This document shows positions 41,895 through 50,955 of a stretch of 64,000 nt of DNA, piece after piece. The stretch covers positions 1,302,001 to 1,366,000 of the forward strand of contig JADKGC010000001.1 in the NCBI GenBank assembly GCA_016717205.1, in the 5' to 3' direction. This stretch comes from Candidatus Flexifilum breve. GTDB taxonomy: Bacteria > Chloroflexota > Anaerolineae > Aggregatilineales > Phototrophicaceae. Position 1 is the stretch's first letter; each line of letters begins with the position of its first letter. The notes under the pieces were generated by a model. It was not told the origin of the DNA and did no database searches. It was given only the letters and a program-made list of their open reading frames with translations. A program made the position numbers and the translations under genes.

Positions 41895-44800
41895 TTAGCA
41901 CTCGCTGTAACCGCAGGTGAGGCACTTGCGGCAGCCTTCCGCGCGCACCAGCGAGATCGTGCCGCACGACGGGCACATGTCCGCCCCGCTGATCGCACCG
42001 TTCGGGTTATGCTTCGCGGTGGGCTGCTCCGGTTCGGGCGCGCTCACGGGTGCGGGTGTCACGGGCAGGTCAAACATATCGCCGAACAGGCCAAGCTGCT
42101 GCGCTTTGTCTTCGGGGAAGAAGTTATCGAGCAGCGCCCCGGCGACCGCATCCGGCAGCGAGAGCACCCGGTTCGGCCCCATGCCAATCGAGCGCGCCCC
42201 GCCGATGCCTTGCAGTTGATCCACGACCAGCTTGAGCATCTGGCGGCGGTTCTGCGGCGCGGTGGTGCGCAGTTGCAGCGAAATCATGCGCCCCAGACCT
42301 TCCGCGTCGGCTTGCAGGTCGCTGCCCGCCTTGCCCGGCGCGGTGATGAACACTTCGAACGGGAAGCCCTGTTCGTCGCTGTTCATAGTGATATAAGCCG
42401 TGCCGTAGGGCGTCTTGCAGGTGACGGTCACGCCTTGCAGCTTGCTCGGACGCGGGTAGACGTAGTGCGGCGTCGCCACCTGCGCAATCGGTTCGTCTTC
42501 GACTTCGGCTTCCGCCTGCTTGTCGTCGTTCTTGAGCATCAACACCTGTTCATCGCGGCTGCCGTCACGGTAGACCGTGCCACCCTTGCAGCCGAGGTCG
42601 TACATGTACTGGTAGAGGTCGCGCGTCTGTTCGACGGTGTAGCTGTTGGGCAGATTCGCCGTCTTGCTGATCGAGCTGTCCACCCAGCGTTGAATCGCCG
42701 CCTGCACCTTGACATGTTCTTCCGGCGAGAGTTCCATCGCCGTGACGAAGTAATCCGGCAGTTCTTTCGCGCCGGGGTGGGCATCGTGCCACTCCTTGAC
42801 CAGCGGCACCTGTTCTTCGTGCAGACCGAGGCGGCTCTTGCGGTAGTACACCCACGAGAAGAACGGCTCAATGCCCGTCGAGGTGTTGACCATCGTGCCC
42901 GTCGTGCCGGTCGGCGCTTGCGTCAGCAGGGTCACATTGCGGATGCCGTGCTTGCGCACCTTGCGGCGCACATCTTCCGGCATGGACTTCATGAAGCCAC
43001 TTTGCAGGAACTTGTCGGCTTCAAATTTGGGGAATGCGCCCTTTTCCGCCGCCAGTTCGGATGACGTTTCGTAGGCGGCACGCGCAATGAACGCGTACAG
43101 CTTGTCGATGAAGCGCACCGAGGCGTCGCTGCCGTAGCGGATGCCGAGGCGGATCATCAGTTCGGCGAGGCCCATGTTGTTCAAGCCGACGCGGCGTTCG
43201 CCCAACTGCTGCTTCTCGTTCTCTTCGAAGAAGTACGGCGTGCCATCGATCACGTTGTCGAGGAAGCGGGTCGCATAGCGCACAGCCTTGTCGAGCGACT
43301 CCCAGTCGACATCGTCGCGGGCTTCGTCGTAAAACTTCGCCAGATTGATCGCGCCGAGGTTGCACACGCCGAACGCGGGAAGTCCTTGCTCGCCGCAGTT
43401 GTGTACGACAAAGCCATTACCGACGAACGAGTGGGTCACAGGTTCAGTGAGATCGAACACTTCTTCGATACCATCGGGGGTCACCGATTCCACCTGCGCG
43501 ACGAACGATTCGCTGTACGTGCCGCGCTTACCGCGCCCAACATAGTCGATCAACGCGTCCTGCTTGTAGGGCATCAAGAAGCCGATTTCGTCAGCAAACA
43601 CATTCAGGTTGCGCTTGGAAATAGCGAGTTCATGCTGCGCTTCGCACCAATACTGCTTCAGTTCGCGATTCGCATCCGGCAGCATGCGATAGCCCGCTTC
43701 GCGGCGGTTGCGATAGATGCGGCTGGCAATGCCGAAGTTCGTCAGGATCTGCTGCACACCTTCGAGCAATTCCATATCGTTCGCAGCGAGGCGTACAGTA
43801 CCACCTTTTTCGCCGCCATCCTGGAAGCTGCCATCAGCAGTGAACAACGCCTGCAGGAAGCCGCGCTGCATCTCTTCGCTGCCCTGGAAGACGGCTTCGG
43901 GGACGCGGTGTTTCTTCTCCGCCACGCCGAATTCCTGCGCAATCGCATACAAACGCTGCGACGTGACCCGCGCTTCGTCGCGTTCCTGTACCTGCGACAC
44001 ACCGACCGGATAGGTGCGAGCGCGCGTGGTCAGCGGCGCGACCATGTCGTTTACATACGTGGCGAACAGTGGCGCGAGCTCCTGCTTTTCTTCGCCGAAG
44101 AACGAAAGCACCACTTCATCGCTCTTGACCGTGCCGTCGCCAACGACCCACCCGAGTACGCGCCCGACTTCCAGCGAACCTTGTAACCCAAAACCGCCTT
44201 TGCGATTCAGGATATGAATGCGCATACCGGGTTGCAGTTCGTTCGCTTGCTTCCAGCCTTCAGAAGTCATGAAACGATGATCCGCCGTCGCGCGCACATA
44301 ATAGCCTTCACGGGTCTGCACACGGAAGACGGGTTTGGTTCCGGTCATGAACACGCGGGTCGAGGGCGTGGTCGTCTGTTCCAGTCCAAAGCGACCATCG
44401 ATGGTCGCTTCGATTTCGGTTTCGTCGTCAAACAAGTCGCGCGCGCGAATCAGCCCCTTGTTGGTGTAGATACGGGTATCACCCGTCACACAGGGATTCG
44501 TGCTGATGATCGGCGAGAAGTACCACGAATTTGACATCTTGTTGTAGCGTTCGCGGAAGAACACGCCCGGCTCGGCGCTCGACCACGCGCTCTCGATGAT
44601 CGCATCCCAGATTTCACGCGCCTTGACGGTCTTGTACGGCACCACCGGACGCCCATCGGCAATCCACTGGTCCATGTTGCCATCCCACGCTTCGTCGTAG
44701 TCCGGCAGGCTGGTATCCGGGAACATCAGTTCCCAGTCGCCATCCACCTTGACCGCGTCCATGAACTTGTCGGAGAGGCCGACGCTAATATTGGCATTGG

Positions 44801-45545
44801 TAATCTTCCCGGCGGTGCGCTTGCTGGCGATGAATTCCAGCACGTCTGGATGCCAGTCGTTGAGGATGAGCATCAACGCGCCGCGGCGGCTGCCGCCCTG
44901 CTCGATCAGGCCCGTCACGAAGCTGTAGAGCGCGCCCCACGACACCGCGCCGCTCGACCGCCCGTTGACGCCCTTCACATACGCCTGACGCGGGCGCAGG
45001 CTGGAAATGTTGATGCCCACGCCGCCACCACGCGACATGATCTCGGTCATCTGGCGCAGCGTTTCGATGATGCCGCCCCGCGAATCCCGCGGGGAGGGGA
45101 TGACGTAGCAGTTGTAGTAAGTGAGCGCCTGCGTGGTGCCCGCCGCCGTCAGAATGCGGCCAGCGGGGACGAATTTGAAATCGTCCAACAGCCAACGAAA
45201 CCGTTCGGTCCATGCCGTTTGCAGTTCAGGAGTACTTTCCGTCGCCGCGATGCCCGCCGCCACGCGATCCATCATCTGCGCGGGGTCGGTTTCCAGCGGC
45301 TTGTCAACATTTTCAACGTCACGCGTGACGACCTCGCCATCCAACAATTCGATCGTGACGGTCGGCAGCTCCAGCGCCTTCACCGTACCGATTTCGCGCT
45401 GCCCGGTCTGCGCGTTGACCACCACAATGACCGTATCGCCGACGGCCAGCGTTGCCCGGGTGACGTCTTTCTGCGCATAACGATCCAGAAAGATTTTGTA
45501 GCCAAGTTCATGGAGCGCATTACGTTTCGTAGGTGTTTGCACCAT
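41895..45545 (-). CDS. nrdJ: B12-dependent (class II) ribonucleotide reductase containing an intein
   Basis: The enzyme reduces ribonucleotides to deoxyribonucleotides with an adenosylcobalamin-generated radical. The precursor has 1216 residues, about 850 without its intein. An N-terminal beta extension (AVGDTVIVVVNAQTGQREIG...) precedes the catalytic barrel, which shows TYYNCYVIPSPRDSRGGI, GGGVGINISSLRP, the split NP/CGEQGLPAFGVCNLGAINL loop with an active-site cysteine, and APTGTTGTMVNTSTGIEPFF. The C-terminal zinc/redox tail is CPSCGTISLVRAEGCRKCLTCGYSEC. The ATG at 45545 has GAAGGA upstream; a TTG six codons earlier is possible. The gene appears monocistronic with a leader of about 200 bases. 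Confidence 0.95.
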   Translation of the reverse strand: MVQTPTKRNALHELGYKIFLDRYAQKDVTRATLAVGDTVIVVVNAQTGQREIGTVKALELPTVTIELLDGEVVTRDVENVDKPLETDPAQMMDRVAAGIAATESTPELQTAWTERFRWLLDDFKFVPAGRILTAAGTTQALTYYNCYVIPSPRDSRGGIIETLRQMTEIMSRGGGVGINISSLRPRQAYVKGVNGRSSGAVSWGALYSFVTGLIEQGGSRRGALMLILNDWHPDVLEFIASKRTAGKITNANISVGLSDKFMDAVKVDGDWELMFPDTSLPDYDEAWDGNMDQWIADGRPVVPYKTVKAREIWDAIIESAWSSAEPGVFFRERYNKMSNSWYFSPIISTNPCVTGDTRIYTNKGLIRARDLFDDETEIEATIDGRFGLEQTTTPSTRVFMTGTKPVFRVQTREGYYVRATADHRFMTSEGWKQANELQPGMRIHILNRKGGFGLQGSLEVGRVLGWVVGDGTVKSDEVVLSFFGEEKQELAPLFATYVNDMVAPLTTRARTYPVGVSQVQERDEARVTSQRLYAIAQEFGVAEKKHRVPEAVFQGSEEMQRGFLQALFTADGSFQDGGEKGGTVRLAANDMELLEGVQQILTNFGIASRIYRNRREAGYRMLPDANRELKQYWCEAQHELAISKRNLNVFADEIGFLMPYKQDALIDYVGRGKRGTYSESFVAQVESVTPDGIEEVFDLTEPVTHSFVGNGFVVHNCGEQGLPAFGVCNLGAINLAKFYDEARDDVDWESLDKAVRYATRFLDNVIDGTPYFFEENEKQQLGERRVGLNNMGLAELMIRLGIRYGSDASVRFIDKLYAFIARAAYETSSELAAEKGAFPKFEADKFLQSGFMKSMPEDVRRKVRKHGIRNVTLLTQAPTGTTGTMVNTSTGIEPFFSWVYYRKSRLGLHEEQVPLVKEWHDAHPGAKELPDYFVTAMELSPEEHVKVQAAIQRWVDSSISKTANLPNSYTVEQTRDLYQYMYDLGCKGGTVYRDGSRDEQVLMLKNDDKQAEAEVEDEPIAQVATPHYVYPRPSKLQGVTVTCKTPYGTAYITMNSDEQGFPFEVFITAPGKAGSDLQADAEGLGRMISLQLRTTAPQNRRQMLKLVVDQLQGIGGARSIGMGPNRVLSLPDAVAGALLDNFFPEDKAQQLGLFGDMFDLPVTPAPVSAPEPEQPTAKHNPNGAISGADMCPSCGTISLVRAEGCRKCLTCGYSEC
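43398..44492 (-). other. Intein with LAGLIDADG endonuclease motifs inside nrdJ
   Basis: The element has 365 residues. It starts at Cys (CVTGDTRIYTNKG) and ends with HN before a Cys+1 (GNGFVVHN then CGEQ). Splicing blocks are visible: block A at the start, block B RATADHRFMT with the TxxH pattern, block F EVFDLTEPVTHSFVGN and block G VVHN. Two dodecapeptide-type endonuclease motifs are VLGWVVGDGTV and FLQALFTADGSF, both with their acidic residue. It interrupts the conserved NPCGE loop of the reductase exactly between Pro and Cys. All residues needed for splicing are present, so it is probably active. Confidence 0.93.
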
Positions 45546-45759
45546 ACTAGTCTCATCCTTCAAACTGTAATGTTATACGTAATACAGACACACACAGGGA
45601 TGACGAAGCGAACGGGTAGGGCAAAACCTATCCGCCAACTCGGATCACGCTACTGGTTGTCTGTGCTCAAAAGGGTTGATCCTCAACCGCCTAATGGTGG
45701 CTAGTGTGCGATGCCGTTTGAGGTCGAAATCATGATCATTTGGTGATCGATGTAACGGT
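45546..45759 (-). promoter_or_regulatory. Long nrdJ leader with hairpins
   Basis: Some 200 bases lie between the promoter and the nrdJ start. A perfect stem GGTTGA-GGA-TCAACC is at about 45676-45690. I could not find the conserved B12 box of cobalamin riboswitches, nor an NrdR box. The leader is gene-free. Its control role is a guess based on length and structure. Confidence 0.35.
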
Positions 45760-45789
45760 AATTTAGCACGAATGACCGATTCTTGTCCA
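45760..45789 (-). promoter_or_regulatory. Candidate nrdJ promoter
   Basis: On the minus strand TGGACA and TAAATT lie 18 bases apart, and TGC precedes the -10 box (extended -10). Confidence 0.45.
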
Positions 45790-45890
45790 CTTCAAAATGG
45801 GGTGAGTTTGGTTAGAGTCAGGTTTGAACTTGTAACACCGTTCAAACGTTCCCCGTACGCTATTCAACCATTTCCCACTAACCAACATTC

Positions 45891-45924
45891 CCCTCAAAAG
45901 GAGGCAAAACACTCCTTTTGAGGG
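45891..45924 (-). terminator. 13-base perfect hairpin after ftsZ
   Basis: CCCTCAAAAGGAG and CTCCTTTTGAGGG pair perfectly around an 8-base loop, 30 bases beyond the ftsZ stop; a smaller stem TCACCG/CGGTGA lies between (45933-45950). There is no trailing T-run, but the A/T-rich inner arm and position at the end of the division cluster suggest transcript termination. Confidence 0.6.
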
Positions 45925-45953
45925 CGAATCGGTCACCGGCTAAACGGTGAAGT

Positions 45954-47222
45954 CTAACGTTTGGGTTTGCGGAGGAACGCCGGAATTTCGATATTCTCAT
46001 CATCGTACACGCGAGCGCTCGGTTCCTGGCGCGGTGGCTGAACCGGCGGGGGCGCGGGGGGCGTCGGCGGTTGTTCCTGCGGTGGGGGCTGCATGGGCTG
46101 CTGCTGCTGAGGAGCCGGCGGCGCGCTGTACTGCTGATACTGCGGCGTGGGGCGCTGCGTCTGCGGTTGCGACGACATACCGGGACGGCTGCTCGAAGTC
46201 GAAGTTGACCCGCTGCCCGCGGTGCTGCGGAACGGGCCGGTGGGCTGCGCGTCGATCTTACGCTGGACGCGGCTGTGTTCGAAGCCCGTCGCGATAACGG
46301 TGCAGCGCACTTCGTCGCCCATGCTTTCGTCGATCTGCGCGCCGAAGATCAGGTTGACTTCGGGGTGTGCGCTTTCCTTGATGATGGCCGCCGCTTCGTT
46401 GACTTCAAACAGGCTGAGGTCCGGGCCGCCGGTGATGTTGAACAGAATGCCGCGCGCGCCGTCGATGGTGACATCGAGCAAGGCGCTGCTGATCGCGGCT
46501 TCGGCGGCGCGGCGCGCGCGTTCGTCACCTTCAGCGCGACCAACCGCCATGAGCGCCGCCCCACCTTCGGACATGATGGTGCGCACGTCGGCGAAGTCGA
46601 GGTTGATGAGCGCCGGGACGGTGATCAGTTCGGAAATGCCCTGAATACCTTGCCGGAGCACGTCATCGGCGAGCGAGAACGCCTGCTGTAAGCTGGCGCG
46701 CTTGTCGGCAATTTGCAATAGGCGGTCGTTCGGGATGACGATGAGTGTATCGACCTGTCCCTTGAGCGCCTCAATGCCCGCTTCAGCGGATTGCTGACGT
46801 TTCGCGCCTTCAAACGTGAACGGGCGGGTGACGACACCAATCGTCAGCGCGCCGAGTTCTTTGGCGATCTGCGCCACGACGGGCGAAGCGCCCGTGCCTG
46901 TGCCGCCGCCCATACCGCTGGCGATGAAGACCATGTCTGCGCCGCGCAGCACTTCATACAGCTCATCCGACGTCTCTTCGGCGGCCTTGCGCCCGATTTC
47001 CGGGTTGCCACCCGCGCCCAGACCACGAGTCAGCTTATCACCGATGCGGACGCGCGTTTTCGCTTTGGACAGCAAGAGTGCTTGATTGTCGGTATTGACC
47101 GCGATGAATTCAACGCCGCCCAAACCTTCTGCGATCATCCGGTTGATGGCGTTACCACCGCCACCGCCCACGCCGATGACCTTAATCTGTGCGAAATTTT
47201 CGCCCGGTGTAAGCATATCCAT
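45954..47222 (-). CDS. ftsZ: Cell division protein FtsZ
   Basis: This tubulin-like GTPase forms the division ring at midcell. The 422-residue protein shows VIGVGGGGGNAINRMI, the tubulin signature GMGGGTGTGASPVVAQIA, and the T7-loop region NLDFADVRTIMSEGG. After the globular core (about residue 320) comes a Ser- then Pro/Gln-rich disordered linker of about 75 residues, ending in the conserved tail DDENIEIPAFLRKPKR that docks FtsA and other partners. It is the last gene of the division cluster; AGGAAAGG lies upstream of the start. Confidence 0.98.
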   Translation of the reverse strand: MDMLTPGENFAQIKVIGVGGGGGNAINRMIAEGLGGVEFIAVNTDNQALLLSKAKTRVRIGDKLTRGLGAGGNPEIGRKAAEETSDELYEVLRGADMVFIASGMGGGTGTGASPVVAQIAKELGALTIGVVTRPFTFEGAKRQQSAEAGIEALKGQVDTLIVIPNDRLLQIADKRASLQQAFSLADDVLRQGIQGISELITVPALINLDFADVRTIMSEGGAALMAVGRAEGDERARRAAEAAISSALLDVTIDGARGILFNITGGPDLSLFEVNEAAAIIKESAHPEVNLIFGAQIDESMGDEVRCTVIATGFEHSRVQRKIDAQPTGPFRSTAGSGSTSTSSSRPGMSSQPQTQRPTPQYQQYSAPPAPQQQQPMQPPPQEQPPTPPAPPPVQPPRQEPSARVYDDENIEIPAFLRKPKR

Positions 47223-47330
47223 AAAACAAAAACCTTTCCTGCTTCTTGCACTCGCACATCTGGCGGATGAATTACCTTGATTGTATGCCGCTTCGTATAA
47301 ACTGCAACTAAAAATTATCCGGAAGCAGAC

Positions 47331-48569
47331 CTAATTCTCACTGTCCGGCAGCAGCTTCTTGAAAAACCCCGTGAGCAGATTCCCGATTTTGGTCGGCTGA
47401 ATGCCGCCTTCCCGCGCGGGTTGAGCGACGGCGCTGTCCATCTGCAGGCCCAACCGCAGCAGGCCGACGCTGGTACTAAAGGCTGGGGATTTAAGCGCAT
47501 CCGCCATCCCCGTGATCTTCTCCGGTTTGGCGACGCGCACCGGCACGTTGAGCACATTCTGCGCGACCTCGCGGATGCCGGGCAGCAGCGCGCAGCCCCC
47601 GGTCAGCACGACGCCCGCGCGCAGCAGCCCGTCGTACCCCGACCGCTTGATCTCCGTCTGCACCATTTCGAACAGCTCGGTGACGCGCGCTTCGATCACC
47701 ATTGCCAAATCGCTGTGCTTAACCTTCATCGGCATACCTTCGCCAAACGGCTGCACATCGAAGGTCTCGTACTGGCTGACGGCCTTTTCCTGCGCGTTGC
47801 CGTACTGCACTTTGACCGCTTCCGCGACATCAAACGGCACGTGCATCCAGTGCGTGATGTCGTTGGTGATCAGATCGCCGCCCACCGCGATCACCGAGGA
47901 ATGCCACACGGTGCCCTCGATGAAAATCGCCATATCCGTCGTGCCGCCGCCGATATCGACGACCACGCAGCCCATTTCGCGTTCCTGCGGCGTCAAAATC
48001 AGATCACCAGAGGCCAGCGGATTGAGGATGAAGCGATCCGGGAAGACATGCGCCCCCTGCATCGCTTGTTCGAGATTGGCAACGCTGGTGGTCGACGCCG
48101 TGATAATGTGTACTTCGACTTCCAGCCGAAAGCCGTGCATCCCAATCGGGCTGCGCACATGGTCGCCGCCATCCAGCACATATGAGCGCGGGATGACGTG
48201 CAGCACTTCGCGGTTGTGCGGAATCGCGATCTGCCGCGCGTTTTCAATCGCCTTGTCGATGTCTTCGCCGCGCACACCGCGGCTGCCAATGAGGCCAATC
48301 GCGCCGCGGCTGTTCAGCGAGGCGATGTGACTCCCAGCGAGGCTCACGAACGCCTGCCGGATATCGTAGCCGCTGCTTTTCTCAGCTTTATGCACGGAGG
48401 CCGAAAGCGCGGCGGTGAGCTGGCCAATGTCGTTGACCACGCCCTTTTTCATGCCGCGACTCGGCTCGATACCCACGCCGACGATGAAGATATCGTCCGT
48501 GCGCACCTCACCGACAATCGTGCAGATTTTTGTCGTCCCAATGTCGATTCCGACTACCAAATCGCTCAT
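47331..48569 (-). CDS. ftsA: Cell division protein FtsA
   Basis: This actin-like ATPase anchors FtsZ to the membrane. The 412-residue protein has phosphate-binding motifs VVGIDIGTTKICTIVGE and GCVVVDIGGGTTDMAIF, the 1C subdomain (GYDIRQAFVSLAGSHIASLNSRG), and the adenosine motif VVLTGGCALLPGI. A C-terminal amphipathic helix, IGNLLTGFFKKLLPD, provides membrane attachment. It lies 11 bases after ftsQ; 108 bases before ftsZ contain no gene. Confidence 0.97.
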   Translation of the reverse strand: MSDLVVGIDIGTTKICTIVGEVRTDDIFIVGVGIEPSRGMKKGVVNDIGQLTAALSASVHKAEKSSGYDIRQAFVSLAGSHIASLNSRGAIGLIGSRGVRGEDIDKAIENARQIAIPHNREVLHVIPRSYVLDGGDHVRSPIGMHGFRLEVEVHIITASTTSVANLEQAMQGAHVFPDRFILNPLASGDLILTPQEREMGCVVVDIGGGTTDMAIFIEGTVWHSSVIAVGGDLITNDITHWMHVPFDVAEAVKVQYGNAQEKAVSQYETFDVQPFGEGMPMKVKHSDLAMVIEARVTELFEMVQTEIKRSGYDGLLRAGVVLTGGCALLPGIREVAQNVLNVPVRVAKPEKITGMADALKSPAFSTSVGLLRLGLQMDSAVAQPAREGGIQPTKIGNLLTGFFKKLLPDSEN

Positions 48570-48580
48570 ATGAGGTCCAT

Positions 48581-49363
48581 TTACCGTCCCATCGACACAA
48601 AGGGTCGATGCGTATTTACTAGGTTGATCTCGCGCGGTTGAATGCCTTGGGCGGCGTTGTCCGCCACAATAGCATTGTAGATCAAAATCTTCTGCTGCAT
48701 ATCCGACCCTACGCCTAGCCAGACTTCCCAGCCACCTGGGTCAGTGTAGCCTAGCCCTTTGTCGGGGTGATAGCGGAACGCCGCCAGCTCCGGCAGCAGA
48801 TCATGCAGTTGAATGGCGCTCGTCACGACCTGCGGATCGATGCTCACGCCGATGCTGCCTTCGAGAATCGGATCAGCCTGAATACGCAGCAGGGTCTGCC
48901 GATCTTCGCGCTGGCGCATCACGCGCCCCTGCAAATCAATCCACGCGGCTTCCCCCGCCTGCTCCCATACGAGCGCGGGTTCGCGCTCCTCAATGATGAC
49001 CTGCACCATGTTCGGCGGAAAGCCGACCGTCACCGTGGCATTGGCAATCGTCGGCGATTCGAGCAGATTGTCGCGGATGTCGCCCGGGTCAAGCCAGAAG
49101 ACATGCAGCCCACTGATCGGCAGTAATTCGTAGACCTCGTTGACGGTCATTGTTTCCAACCCGCCGACGGCGATCCCCGTCACATACATCGAGTCCGACA
49201 GGAAGAAGAAACCCAGTGCGCCGAGCAGAATGAGAATCAACGCGCCGCTGAACAGCCGCCACGAAACGAAGACCTGCCCGCGCTTGAGCGCTTGCGGACG
49301 ATCAACGCTCCCAATGTCCGGGTTGCGCCAGATGGCTGGTTCGCGGGTGGAACGACGTGACAT
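48581..49363 (-). CDS. ftsQ: Cell division protein FtsQ/DivIB
   Basis: The 260-residue bitopic protein has a cytoplasmic N-terminus of about 35 residues, one membrane helix (LFSGALILILLGALGFFFL), and a POTRA domain (MYVTGIAVGGLETMTVNEVYELLPISGLHVFWLDPGDIRDNLL...VTVGFPPNMVQVIIEEREPALVW). The FtsQ beta domain follows, with AWIDLQGRVM. The protein links FtsL and FtsB to the divisome. GAGGCCGC lies before the ATG. It begins 356 bases after the murB stop. Confidence 0.93.
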   Translation of the reverse strand: MSRRSTREPAIWRNPDIGSVDRPQALKRGQVFVSWRLFSGALILILLGALGFFFLSDSMYVTGIAVGGLETMTVNEVYELLPISGLHVFWLDPGDIRDNLLESPTIANATVTVGFPPNMVQVIIEEREPALVWEQAGEAAWIDLQGRVMRQREDRQTLLRIQADPILEGSIGVSIDPQVVTSAIQLHDLLPELAAFRYHPDKGLGYTDPGGWEVWLGVGSDMQQKILIYNAIVADNAAQGIQPREINLVNTHRPFVSMGR

Positions 49364-49629
49364 GCGGCCTCATCAACAGTGGATCAACGCTCCGATGATA
49401 CCACGAATCACACAGACGCGCCCCGGTATCCCACGCAATCCAACATTAAGGTTTCCAGATTTTCGCGTAACAAGCGGAGCAGGAATTCCACGTTTGGTTG
49501 TGTGCGAATAGCGTGTTCACGGCAAAGAAACGTTATTTTGCGGGCACCTTAGGACGCGCTTCGGCGTTGTCCGGCCATTTCCAACCCCGCCCGATCCAGG
49601 GAGGAGAGCCAACATTGTTCGCTGCGCCT

Positions 49630-49676
49630 TCCCTCTCCTCGCTCGCGTGGGAGAGGGGTTGGGGATGAGGGGTTTA
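49630..49676. repeat. CCCTCTCC...GGGAGAGGGG repeat in the ftsQ-murB gap
   Basis: CCCTCTCC and GGAGAGGGGTTGGGGATGAGGGG form a stem typical of the CCTCACCCC/GGGGTGAGG family. Apart from this element the gap 49364-49719 shows no gene. Confidence 0.65.
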
Positions 49677-49719
49677 TTCGTGCGCTTCTGTGCGTGTGCA
49701 GCTATAGCAGAAAGCGATC

Positions 49720-50620
49720 CTAAAACCCTTCGCCCAATGTCTCGATCTCCGTCTCCAGTTCGATACCCGCTGCCAGCAGCACCATGCTCTGCACGTACTT
49801 GATCAGCGCGAAGTAGTCGCTGGCGGTCGCGTTCCCCGTGTTGATGAAGAAATTCGCGTGCACGGGTGACACCTGCGCCCCGCCGATGCTGTAGCCTTTC
49901 AGCCCCAGCGATTCGATCAGGCGTCCGGCGTAGTCACCCGGCGGATTCTTGAAGATGCTGCCGAGACTCGCCCCCGGCGGCTGCGTGCGTCTTGCGATGC
50001 GCGATGAACTCGTCCATCTTGGCGTGGATCGCCGCCGGATCGCCTTTGTGCAGGTCGAGCGTCGCCATGAGCACGAGAAAGCGCCGATCCGCCCGCTGTT
50101 TGAGCGCCGACGTACGGTAGGCGTAGTCGAGATCGGCTGTGGTCAGCACCTGCATGCCGTGTTCCGCGTCGCAGATCGTCGCTGTGTGGACGTTGCCCGC
50201 CATGTCGCCGCCGTGCGCTCCCGCATTGTTGACCACCGCCCCGCCGACCGTCCCCGGCACGCTCGCCGCCCACTCAAAGCCGCTCAAGCCCTGTGACGCG
50301 CACTTGCGGGCGAGAATGGTCAGCGAATAGCCAGAGGTGACGATCACCTGCGTGCCTTTGAACGCCGCCTCGCTCACCTTGTTGATCACGACCAAGCCGC
50401 GAAAACCTGCGTCGGAGACCAGCACGTTCGCGCCGCCGCCCAACACGCGCACCGGGATGTTCTGCTGCCATGCGGCTTGCAGCACGTCGCTGAGTTCGCG
50501 CGTCGATTCCCGCGCGAGGTAGACGTAATCGGCGGGTCCGCCGAGCCGCGCCGCCGTGTACTTGGCTAACGGCTCATTTTTTAGCAGCTTATCTGCATGG
50601 GGGAAAACTGAAATATCCAT
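49720..50620 (-). pseudogene. murB: UDP-N-acetylenolpyruvoylglucosamine reductase, frame broken by a 4-base duplication
   Basis: MurB reduces enolpyruvyl-UDP-GlcNAc to UDP-MurNAc with NADPH and FAD. The N-terminal frame (50620 to about 49990) has LGGPADYVYLARE, VRVLGGGANVLVSDAGFRG and ASVPGTVGGAVVNNAGAHGGDM. It then runs out of frame and stops at 49934. The rest of the enzyme continues in another frame to 49720: SIFKNPPGDYAGRLIESLGLKG, GGAQVSPVHANFFINTGNATASD and ELETEIETLGEGF. On the minus strand CGCACGCA replaces a single CGCA (49982-49989); removing one copy restores a 298-residue MurB with both catalytic Ser and Glu. Either an assembly error or a real mutation is possible in this normally essential gene. 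Confidence 0.9.
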
Positions 50621-50630
50621 AGACCAGAGA

Positions 50631-50669
50631 TTTTAACCACAGAGAACACGGAGAACACAGAGTAAAAGT
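50631..50669. repeat. TTAACCACAGAGAACAC repeat, left copy
   Basis: TTAACCACAGAGAACACGG followed by AGAACACAGAG stands between murB and the small membrane gene. Inverted copies occur on the other side of that gene. Confidence 0.75.
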
Positions 50670-50679
50670 ACAGGCTGGG

Positions 50680-50946
50680 CTAATGCCACCTGAGGTGTTT
50701 GAGCCAGATAATAAACGTGAGTATTGCCGCAACGATAAGACTAACGATCCCACTGATGAAGAACAAGAACATCAACCCAAAACCTAGGCCAGGCTTAAAT
50801 GCATCATCCGGCAATTCCCGGATAGCATTAATGAATGGGGCGAGGATAAGCACATAGCAGACTGCCAAACACATCAGCAGGGACGCGAGAAAAACTCCAA
50901 TCAGCCGGGCCGTTTGCAGAAGTTTGGGATGACCAGTCGTGCTCAA
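50680..50946 (-). CDS. Small two-span membrane protein between murC and murB
   Basis: The 88-residue protein is of unknown family. Two strong membrane helices are visible (LIGVFLASLLMCLAVCYVLILAPF and GFGLMFLFFISGIVSLIVAAILTFIIWL) joined by a short polar loop (INAIRELPDDAFKPGL), with a basic/His end (KHLRWH). No ribosome-binding site of note was found. It lies inside the division cluster but is bracketed by inverted copies of the TTAACCACAGAGAAC repeat, so it looks like a late insertion rather than a core member. Composition is less GC-rich than its neighbours. A functional link to MurB or MurC is not supported. Confidence 0.6.
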   Translation of the reverse strand: MSTTGHPKLLQTARLIGVFLASLLMCLAVCYVLILAPFINAIRELPDDAFKPGLGFGLMFLFFISGIVSLIVAAILTFIIWLKHLRWH

Positions 50947-50955
50947 AGCTCATGT

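Noticed and set aside
45546..45759. Cobalamin riboswitch before nrdJ
   Set aside because: Tempting because the enzyme needs B12, but the conserved B12 box and core could not be found on the transcribed strand. Kept only as an unspecified leader.
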